Assembly: GCF_002891295.1 (NCBI RefSeq)
Contig: NZ_LGUI01000008.1
Coordinates: 248,001-312,000, forward strand
From: Streptomyces eurocidicus
GTDB lineage: Bacteria > Actinomycetota > Actinomycetes > Streptomycetales > Streptomycetaceae
Direction of reading: 5' to 3'
DNA length: 64,000 nucleotides
The translations under genes and the position numbers were made by a program. The notes beneath the pieces were generated by a model. It was not told where the DNA came from, made no database searches, and saw nothing but the letters and a program-made list of their open reading frames with translations. This document shows, in pieces, positions 56,400-63,214 of this stretch (the first letter of the stretch is position 1; each line of letters begins with the position of its first letter).

Positions 56400-58243
56400 T
56401 GCCGGTCGCCTCCTCGCGGGCGGTGGGTGTGCAGCCGCACGGCCTCGGCGAACCGCTCGACGGCCCGCTCGGCCTCGGTCAGCTCGCAGGGCGCCTGGTA
56501 GAGGAGGTTGTGGGCGACGCGGTAGAGGGGCGCGGTGGCCCGCTCCTCCGCCAGGCTGCGGGTGGCGAGCAGGGCGTAGAACGCCTCCAGCCGGCCGCGC
56601 AGCTCGTCACGGCGGGCCACGCCCGCCTCGGCCAGGCCGATGACCTCCTCGACCCGCAGCAGCCCCGACTCCACGGCGCTCTCGAAGGCCGCGAGCTTCG
56701 GCAGGAACCTTCTGCTGCCGCGCTCGGGGTCGCAGCGCAGCGTGGTGAGGTCGAGCCGCAGCCCCGTGGCCTCCTGCGGCACGGCCCGTACGGGCGCGAT
56801 CAGCGCGGTCCGGTCGTAGGCGGCGCGCTCGCGGCGGGCGATGTGCTCGATGCGGTCGCGGACCCGGTCGAGCCGGGCCGTGATCTCGTCCTTGCTCGGG
56901 TCGGCCATCCTCAGCGCCAGCTCCAGGCTCTGCGATTCGGGGTTTCGGAAGACGAGGAGCAGCCGGGCGCCCCGGGCGGCCAGCAGGTCGGTGAACTCGA
57001 CCAGCGCCATGGGGTCCGCGGCGTAGTCGACGCCTTCGGCGACGACCGTGAGCGGCACCGTGCGGATCTCGCCGAACCGGCCGACGGCGGTGGCGCCGTC
57101 ACCGGTGTGCAGGCCGAGCCGGTCGGCGACCCGCTCGGCGACGTGGGCGACGGTCTCGCCGGAGACGTCGAGGGCGAGGTCGACGCTGCCGACGGGCGGC
57201 ACGGTCTCGTCGACGGGGCGGGGCGGCCGGAGCGTGCGGGGCGGGCCCGGGGAGCCGCCCGGCCGTGCCGTGCCGGGCGGGGCGGGCCGGGCGGCGGACT
57301 GGTCAGGCGGCCGGTCGGGTGGGCCGGCCGGCGGGGCCGGGCGGCCGGCCAGGGGCGGGCAGTCGGCGGTCACCTCGCGGTCGGCGAGGGCGACGGCCCG
57401 GCTGAGGGTCGCGGCGCGGGCCGCCTCGCCCTTCTTGATGACGATCGCCTCGATGCCCGGACCGCCGCCGTCGGCGGCTCGGAGCCAGCGGGCCAGCCAG
57501 CGGGCGAAGTCCCGGTCGAGCGGGGCGCCCCGGGGCACGGAGGGCAGGTCGTTGCCGCGCCGGCCGCCGACGTGTTCCTCGATCTGCGGCAGGTGCCGCA
57601 CGATGGTCTCGATCGGGATCATGTACGAGAGGTGCAGCCGCTGGCCCGCGGGGGCGTCCACGGTCCGGTCGTCGTAGCGGCTGACGACCATGCCCAGCAC
57701 CCGGTGGGTCTCGACGTCGGTCACGGCCGCCCCGCTGAAGCCCGGGCGCACGGCCTCGGCGGGGGTGCGCGGGGACAGCTGCACCCATTCGCCGCGCGGG
57801 CCGCAGGGGCCGTCGATCGTGGCCCAGAAATACACGCCGTCGCGCAGCCCGGGGACGTCCGGGTGGCCGAACATCCGTACGGTCCGGCCCGGTGAGGGCA
57901 CCATCCGGTGCAGCGGGGCCGCGTGCCGGGCGTGCTGGGGCTCGGCCAGTCTCAGCAGGGCGACGTCGCCCCGGGAGTCCTCCTGCTCCGGCACCCAGGC
58001 GCCCTCGGCGACCCGGGCCCGCACGGGCGCCGCGTCGGCCACGCCGACGAGCTCCACCAGGACCTCGCCGCCCGGCTCCGGGCCGTCGCCGTCCCAGGGG
58101 ATGACATGGGCACAGGTCAGCACGGTGTCGACGCCCAGCAGGATCCCGGCGCCCAGCATCCCGCCGCCGGGCATGGAAATGCGCACCCGCCACGTTTCCT
58201 CGAACGCCTGGTCGTTGACGGGGACTTCGGTGCTCTCCCCCAT
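56396..58243 (-). CDS. Trypsin-like serine protease with effector-like C-terminal domain
   Basis: 615 residues from ATG 58243 (MGESTEVPVNDQAFEETWRV). No ribosome site; TATGCT eight bases upstream suggests a leaderless start. The catalytic triad is visible: His in VLTCAHVIP, Asp in SRGDVALLRL, Ser in RPGFSGAAV. Cytosolic, no signal peptide. A Pro-rich linker (about 320-370) leads to a 250-residue C-terminal domain (ALDVSGETVAHVAERVAD; TDLLAARGARLLLVFRNPE) of unknown fold that recalls the C-terminal modules attached to trypsin-like effectors in VWA/MoxR-type bacterial conflict systems. First gene of the four-gene operon. Might act as the output protease of the kinase-VWA module; inference only. 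Confidence 0.85.
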   Translation of the reverse strand: MGESTEVPVNDQAFEETWRVRISMPGGGMLGAGILLGVDTVLTCAHVIPWDGDGPEPGGEVLVELVGVADAAPVRARVAEGAWVPEQEDSRGDVALLRLAEPQHARHAAPLHRMVPSPGRTVRMFGHPDVPGLRDGVYFWATIDGPCGPRGEWVQLSPRTPAEAVRPGFSGAAVTDVETHRVLGMVVSRYDDRTVDAPAGQRLHLSYMIPIETIVRHLPQIEEHVGGRRGNDLPSVPRGAPLDRDFARWLARWLRAADGGGPGIEAIVIKKGEAARAATLSRAVALADREVTADCPPLAGRPAPPAGPPDRPPDQSAARPAPPGTARPGGSPGPPRTLRPPRPVDETVPPVGSVDLALDVSGETVAHVAERVADRLGLHTGDGATAVGRFGEIRTVPLTVVAEGVDYAADPMALVEFTDLLAARGARLLLVFRNPESQSLELALRMADPSKDEITARLDRVRDRIEHIARRERAAYDRTALIAPVRAVPQEATGLRLDLTTLRCDPERGSRRFLPKLAAFESAVESGLLRVEEVIGLAEAGVARRDELRGRLEAFYALLATRSLAEERATAPLYRVAHNLLYQAPCELTEAERAVERFAEAVRLHTHRPRGGDRQ

Positions 58244-58663
58244 GGGCGCAGAGCATACGCGCGGGCTCCTCGGCTGTGACCCCTTGTGACTCATGGGCCA
58301 CCGTTCCGTGTGGCTCTGGGTAAAGGTCGCCATGGGAGGGGTGTGAAGGGTGGGGGAGGAGTGGCGTCCGAGGCGCGGAAAGGGGGCGTGCGCCGGGGTG
58401 GTGCGTACGGTCTCGCGGGCGCCTACGGGTCACCCGTTCGCCGTGCTCGGGCGCCGCCGGGCCGGTGAGCGCACGGTCGCCCCCGGTGACCTGCCGTTAC
58501 GCCGTCCGGTGGGCCCGGCGGGGGCGGCCGGGGCGGTGGATCTGATGTGACGTCAGGGTGCGGGGGTGCCGGAACACCGGTTCCCTCGGCTTGGAGGAGC
58601 GCGGAACCCCCCACTCCGTCGCCGGCACACCGGTGCCGCGTCCGCGCTCTCGGAGGAACAGGC
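58244..58663. other. Divergent promoter region, protease operon / surface protein
   Basis: About 420 bases with no supported gene. The protease-side -10 TATGCT (minus strand, 58249-58254) and a CTGATGTGACGTCAG palindrome at 58542-58556 (one mismatch to the CTGAC-N5-GTCAG motif, also containing TGACGTCA) stand out. Confidence 0.5.
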
Positions 58664-59194
58664 ATGCGTACAGCACGAGTGCTCACCGGGACCGCCATGA
58701 CCATAGCCGCCCTCGGGCTGGCCGGCTCGCCCTCGCTCGCCGCGACCTTCGGGAAGGTCGAGGTCAACCCGAACCCCGCGCAGCCCGGCACGATGGTCAC
58801 GGTGAACACGACCGCCTGCGGGTCGAACGGCTCCGGCACGGGTGACGCCAGCGCGGTCGGCGGTCCGGCTTCGTTCCAGCTCATGCCGGGCACGCACAAG
58901 GAGGTCGTGGTCGGCCAGTTCACCGTGCCGAACAAGGCGAAGCCGGGCACGTACGGCATCGGCGTGCGGTGCAAGAACGGCAAGGAGGCCACCGGCGACC
59001 TGGTCGTGACCAGCGCCGGTGGGGGCGGCGGCACCGCGAGCACGAAGCCCCCGACGGGCGGCGTGAAGACCGGTGTCGGCTCCACGAGCGACGGCTCCGG
59101 CATGACGGAGATCGTGGCCGGTGCGGCGTTGCTGGCGACGGCGGCCGTCGGCGGTACCTGGTTCCTGCGCCGGCGCGGCGGCGACCGGATCTGA
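58664..59194 (+). CDS. Secreted, membrane-anchored surface protein (putative sortase partner)
   Basis: 176 residues from ATG 58664 (GGAGG seven bases upstream). Signal peptide MRTARVLTGTAMTIAALGLAG ending SLAATFG. A beta-rich Ig-like middle (VEVNPNPAQPGTMVTVNT, FTVPNKAKPGTYGIGVRC) and a Gly/Thr/Ser linker precede a C-terminal helix (MTEIVAGAALLATAAVGG) and RRRGG tail. This is the arrangement of sortase substrates, but no LPXTG motif is seen; only TGVGST-like sequence precedes the helix. A class F sortase is encoded next to it. Function beyond surface attachment not recognised. Confidence 0.82.
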   Translation: MRTARVLTGTAMTIAALGLAGSPSLAATFGKVEVNPNPAQPGTMVTVNTTACGSNGSGTGDASAVGGPASFQLMPGTHKEVVVGQFTVPNKAKPGTYGIGVRCKNGKEATGDLVVTSAGGGGGTASTKPPTGGVKTGVGSTSDGSGMTEIVAGAALLATAAVGGTWFLRRRGGDRI

Positions 59195-59579
59195 CGCCCG
59201 CGCACCCCGTCCGGCAGGCTCCCTCCCCGGTCCCCGCGCGCGAACGCCCGGGGACCGGGGGCGCGGTGGAGGATCCCGATGTCCCAGAAGCACGGCGCCC
59301 GACGGACCCGCAAGCGGGCCCGGCAACGCCGCGCGCGCGAGTCCCGGAGACGGGCGGTGCCGCCGGGGGTGGCGACGGAGGAGCGGGGGCGGGTGCGGCG
59401 CGGGACGGGGTGGCGGGGGCGAAGGGGAGGCGGCGCGGGCGGGCGGTGCGGGCAGTGCGGCCGGTGCGGCCGGTGCGCGTGGGCGGCGGGCGGCGGGGCG
59501 GTGAGGGTGGTGGGGCGCGGGCGGGGTGGCTGGTGGGAGTGGGCGGCGCGGCGGGGCGGGCTGTCCGGTGGACGCAGGG

Positions 59580-60200
59580 CTGCGGAGCCGCGGGGTGGTG
59601 GGTCCGGTGCGGTTGGTGGGTCCGGGAAGGTCGGGCGGGGCGAGCCGTCTGGTGGGCACGGGGCCGCTGGTGTGTCCGGTGCGGTTGGTGGATCTGGGCC
59701 GGTCGGGCGGGGCGGGTCGTCCGGTGGGCGTGGGGCGGCGCGGTCGCGGGATGGTGCGGCCGGGGCGGCTGAAGTGCGGGGTGGTGGGTCCGGTGCGGCT
59801 GGTGGGTCCGGGCCGGTCGGGCGGGGTGAGTCGTCTGGTGGGCGTGGGGCGGCGTCGCGGGGTGGTGCGGCCGGGGCGGCTGAAGTGCGGGGTGGTGGGT
59901 CGGGTGCGGTTGGTGGGTCCGGGCCGGTCCGGCGGGGTGAGTCGTCCGGTGGGCGTGAGGCGGCGCGGTCGCCGGGCGGCGCGGCCGGGGTCGCTGAAGT
60001 GCGGGGTGGTGGGCCCGGTGCGGCTGGTGGGTCCGGGCCGGTCCGGCGGGGCGGGTCGCCCGGTGGGCGTGGGGCCGCTGAAGCGCGGGGTGGTGGGTCC
60101 GGTGCGGTTGGTGGGTCTGAGCCGGTCCGGCGAGGTGAGCCGTCCGGTGGGCGTGGGGCCGCGCGGTCGCGTGGCGGCGCGGCCAAGGGCGTGGCGCGGC
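59580..60200. repeat. Degenerate tandem repeats, all steps multiples of three
   Basis: The anchor GGTCSGGCGG occurs at 59629, 59701, 59815, 59926, 60040 and 60124 (60124 slightly altered), in steps of 72, 114, 111, 114 and 84, all divisible by three. Long units share CGGGGTGGTGGGTCCGGTGC around each anchor. Coding constraint in one frame is implied, but three candidate frames are plausible, including one continuous with a start at ATG 59279 that has GGAGG six bases upstream. Non-CRISPR. Confidence 0.65.
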
Positions 60201-60237
60201 CGGACGGGGCTGCCGGTGCGGCCGGGCGCCGGGAAGG

Positions 60238-61338
60238 GTGTGCTCCCGGGCCCGCCGCGGGCCCGGCCCGCGCCCCGCGCCGACCGAGCGCGACGTCGGC
60301 GCGCGGGAGGAGGCCCCGCCGGGGCCCCTCCGCCGGATCGGGGCGCGCGTCGCCCTCCGGCGCCGGGCGTGGCACCTCCACGGCGTACGGACGTGGGGCG
60401 CCGGCGCGTACGAGCCGTGGGGTACCAGCCGGAGGCACGGGCACGGGCACGGGCCGTGGGACGACCGCCCGTACGGGGAGCGGCGGGCGCGGGGCTCCGG
60501 CCCGTACGGCGGCCGCGATGCCGGCCCGTACGGCCGGACGCCCCGGACCCCGGGCCCGGCACGGGCCGTCCCGCGGGCGCGCGCCCGCGCGGCGAGCCGC
60601 GGCCCCCGCCTACGGCTCCGGCCACCGGGCCCGCTGCGCCGAGGAGTCCCGGCAGAAGACCGTCGTCGCCGTCGTCCTCGCGGTCGCGCTGTGCGTCGGG
60701 AGCTGGCTGATACAGCACGGCGCCGGCGCCCAGGGCCCGCCGCCGCAGCCCTCGCCCGCCGAGGCGTTCGCGACCGGCCGGCCCGGCCCCGCCGCCCCGG
60801 CCACGCGGCGGAGGCGCCGCCGCTGCCCCCGGCTCAGCCCATCGGGATCCGGATCCCGTCCATCCGGGTCGACGCCCCGATGCACCCCCTGGCCCTGCTC
60901 CGCGACGGCAGCCTCTCCAGCCCGCCCGAGGACGACCGGAACCTCGCGGGCTGGTACGCGGACGGGGTCCCGCCCGGCTCCACCGGCACCGCGATCGTCG
61001 CCGGGCACGTCGACACGGCCACCGGACCCGCCGTCTTCTACAACCTCGGCGCCCTGAAGAAGGGTTACACGGTCGAGGTGCCGCGCGCGGACGGCCGCAC
61101 GGCCGTCTTCACCATCGACGCGATCGAGGTCTACAGCCGCAAGGACTTCCCCTCGCGGAAGGTCTACGGGCACGCCGCACGCGCCGAGCTGAGGGTGATC
61201 ACCTGCGGCGGCGGCTTCGACGAGGAGGCCCACGCCTATCTGGGCAACGTCGTCGTCTACGCCCACCTCACCGGCGTGCGGCAGTCGCCCCGTCCTGGGC
61301 TTGAACCTCCCGCGCCCACGCCGTCAGCCCCGCGATGA
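60238..61338 (+). CDS. Class F sortase; N-terminal reading frame uncertain
   Basis: The catalytic part (about 60820-61338) is clear: RIPSIRVDAPM, GTAIVAGHVDTATGPAVFYNLG with the active His, and LRVITCGGGFD with the active Cys. This frame also encodes GPYGGRDAGPYGR at about 60490-60540. The membrane anchor (RQKTVVAVVLAVALCVGSWL) is encoded in another frame at about 60650-60720, so at least one break lies between about 60780 and 60830 and the 5' portion may be shifted. GC-rich runs make assembly error likely. Sortase F enzymes join surface proteins to the wall or cleave them; the neighbour at 58664 is the expected partner. It overlaps the MarR gene by 71 bases in convergent orientation. Confidence 0.75.
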   Translation: MCSRARRGPGPRPAPTERDVGAREEAPPGPLRRIGARVALRRRAWHLHGVRTWGAGAYEPWGTSRRHGHGHGPWDDRPYGERRARGSGPYGGRDAGPYGRTPRTPGPARAVPRARARAASRGPRLRLRPPGPLRRGVPAEDRRRRRPRGRAVRRELADTARRRRPGPAAAALARRGVRDRPARPRRPGHAAEAPPLPPAQPIGIRIPSIRVDAPMHPLALLRDGSLSSPPEDDRNLAGWYADGVPPGSTGTAIVAGHVDTATGPAVFYNLGALKKGYTVEVPRADGRTAVFTIDAIEVYSRKDFPSRKVYGHAARAELRVITCGGGFDEEAHAYLGNVVVYAHLTGVRQSPRPGLEPPAPTPSAPR

Positions 61339-61840
61339 ACCCCGCGCGGTCCCGGGGCGACAGGCTGTCGAGCGCGCGCAGCAACGGCTGCGAGCGCGCG
61401 GCGATGAACTCCTGGACGACGGACAGCCGGTCCGCCGGGATGGCGACCAGGGTGCGCCGCCGGTTCGCCGGGTCCTCGCGGCGCTCGACCAGCCCGGCCC
61501 GGCTCAGGGCGCCGACGAGCTCGCTGGTGGTCGACAGCGAGAGCCGCAGCCGCTGCGCCAGCTCGCCGACGGCCAGGGGCTGTTCGGCGAGCAGCTGCGG
61601 GAGGACCGCGCCGTGCCGGGGCGTGAGGCTGTGGGCCTCGAAGGCCGTCCGCAGTTCGTCGGGCATCTGGCCGCGGGCCTGCTTGAGGTAGGGGGCCAGC
61701 AGGGGGACGAGGCCGATCGCCTCGATCTCCCGCGCGGTGGGGACCCGGGGCGCGCGGGGCCCGGCGGCCGGACCGGCCGCGGTCGCGGGGTCTTCCGGGG
61801 ATGACGGGGGGCGTTCCGCGGCTGCGGGGTCGTGCGGCAT
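61268..61840 (-). CDS. MarR-family transcriptional regulator
   Basis: 190 residues from ATG 61840. Winged-helix core at about 80-150: PRHGAVLPQLLAEQPLAVGE, LAQRLRLSLSTTSELVGALS, RAGLVERREDPANRRRTLVA. Residues 1-45 are a disordered Ala/Pro-rich lead. No ribosome site; TACACT (61847-61852, minus) six bases before the ATG suggests a leaderless mRNA. It is divergent from the questin-oxidase-like gene and a TTCGG-N4-CCGAA palindrome lies between them, so it probably controls both. Its 3' end overlaps the sortase end. Confidence 0.88.
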   Translation of the reverse strand: MPHDPAAAERPPSSPEDPATAAGPAAGPRAPRVPTAREIEAIGLVPLLAPYLKQARGQMPDELRTAFEAHSLTPRHGAVLPQLLAEQPLAVGELAQRLRLSLSTTSELVGALSRAGLVERREDPANRRRTLVAIPADRLSVVQEFIAARSQPLLRALDSLSPRDRAGFIAGLTAWAREVQAQDGATAARR

Positions 61841-61857
61841 ACTGCGAGTGTAGACGC

Positions 61858-61888
61858 TTCGGAAAACCAAACTATTCGGGAAGCCGAA
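61858..61888. promoter_or_regulatory. MarR-type operator candidate
   Basis: TTCGG-GAAG-CCGAA at 61875-61888 is a perfect palindrome, with a half-site TTCGGAAAA at 61858-61866. It lies just upstream of the marR -10 and between the divergent genes. Assignment is inference. Confidence 0.5.
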
Positions 61889-61953
61889 CAGAGCGCGTCG
61901 GGTCCGTCACGCCCCGCCGCCCGTCCGGACCCGTACGGAGGGGGAGTACCGCC

Positions 61954-63051
61954 ATGCCCGTCATCGGATACCAGGACGCGCTCAACGACGCGCTGGAGCG
62001 CATGACCGACCTCGGCTACGAGCGCGGGGCCGGCGCCGACCTCGCCAACCACGGCCCCATGGGCGCCGAGGCCCTGGCCGTGCTCGGCCACGGCGACGAG
62101 GTCGCCGCGTGGGTCGAGGGCTACCGCACGGCCATGCCCCACCACGAGGTGCCCGCGCGGAGCTTCCCGCTCGACCCGGCCGACGAGACGTCCTGGCGGC
62201 CGGCCCTCGGCGACTTCTCCCGGGCCGGCGACTGGGAGCAGCTCTTCGCCCGCGAACTCGCGGACGAAGCCTGGCGCGGCGTCGTCGCGCGCTGGTGGCC
62301 CCGGCTGCTGCCCGGTCTGCTGGCCGGCCTGACGCACGGCCTGATCCGCACCGCCCACGCGGTCCGCTCCCTCGCCGCCGCCCCGGTGCCCACGCCACAC
62401 CAGCTCACGGAGCTGTCCCGGGGCCTCGCCTACTGGGCGGCCCGCTTCGCCCACCTCCCCGGCCAGGTGCGGATGCGCGGCGGCCTGGACCTGGCCGGCG
62501 CGGTCGCCGCGCTGCCGCGCACCCCGTTCCCGGGCGAGCGGGACCGGGCCATGACGGCCCGCCGCCTCGCCCGCCCCGACGAGCTCGCAGGCTGGTCCGA
62601 GGCGCTCGACGCCCTCGCCCCGGGCCGCGCGGAGTGGGTGCTCAGTGAGATGACCACGGAGTTCGCCGGGGTCTATCTGGGCCACCCCGAGGTCTTCCCG
62701 ATCCCCCTCGTGCACGGCGTCACGGCACCCGCCGCGGCGCGCCTCGTCCTGCCCCACCTGCCGGTGGAGCTCCACGAGCCGACGGTGGCCGCGCTCTGGC
62801 AGGTGCACGCGGCGTTCCTGCTGGCCTTCACGGCGGACCGGGGCGGCGAGGCGGTGGCGGCGCGCGAGGCCGCGGAGACGGAGCTGCCGTCCTTCGGGGA
62901 GCTCGCCGCGCGGGCGGTGGAGCACGGGGACGAGCACGTACTGAAGTTCACGGAGGCGTGCGCGAGGGAGCACGCGCTGCGGCCGGACCCGCGGTTCGCG
63001 GCGGCGGCGCTGGCGGCGCAGCGGCGCATCGAGCCGGTGGACTGGGCGTAG
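61954..63051 (+). CDS. Questin oxidase-like family protein
   Basis: 365 residues from ATG 61954 (GGAGGGGGAG upstream; MPVIGYQDALNDALERMTD). The family layout is visible: GYERGAGADLANHGPMGAEAL, AWVEGYRTAMP, VVARWWPRLLPGLLAGLTHG, LIRTAHAVRSL. Members are Baeyer-Villiger-type or oxygenating enzymes named after questin oxidase; most bacterial ones have no known substrate. Divergently paired with MarR, so likely induced by an aromatic or oxidative signal. Ends 9 bases before the palindromic repeat C. Confidence 0.85.
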   Translation: MPVIGYQDALNDALERMTDLGYERGAGADLANHGPMGAEALAVLGHGDEVAAWVEGYRTAMPHHEVPARSFPLDPADETSWRPALGDFSRAGDWEQLFARELADEAWRGVVARWWPRLLPGLLAGLTHGLIRTAHAVRSLAAAPVPTPHQLTELSRGLAYWAARFAHLPGQVRMRGGLDLAGAVAALPRTPFPGERDRAMTARRLARPDELAGWSEALDALAPGRAEWVLSEMTTEFAGVYLGHPEVFPIPLVHGVTAPAAARLVLPHLPVELHEPTVAALWQVHAAFLLAFTADRGGEAVAAREAAETELPSFGELAARAVEHGDEHVLKFTEACAREHALRPDPRFAAAALAAQRRIEPVDWA

Positions 63052-63200
63052 GGGGGCTCCGCCCCGGACCTCGGTCCGGGGCGCCGGACGGGCTGAAATC
63101 AGCCCGTCCGGCGCTTGAGGACACCGCGCGGAGCGCGGAAAGGGGGCCCGGGGGCTCGCCCCCGGTTACGGGAAGGGGCGGGGTGGGGAAAAGGCCGCCC
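63052..63200. repeat. Nested intergenic palindrome, family copy C
   Basis: Same family as 18903 and 39412. The inner stem CGCCGGACGGGCTGA / TCAGCCCGTCCGGCG (about 63081-63111), then GCTTGAGGACACCGCGCG, GCCCGGGGGC and CGGGAAGGGGCGGGG. It separates the questin oxidase gene from recQ (convergent) and could terminate both. Confidence 0.78.
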
Positions 63201-63214
63201 GCCAGGGCCACCCG

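Noticed and set aside
59580..60200. CRISPR array or VNTR of non-coding type
   Set aside because: Repeats are long, degenerate and differ in length; spacers are not unique; all steps are multiples of three, which points to coding.
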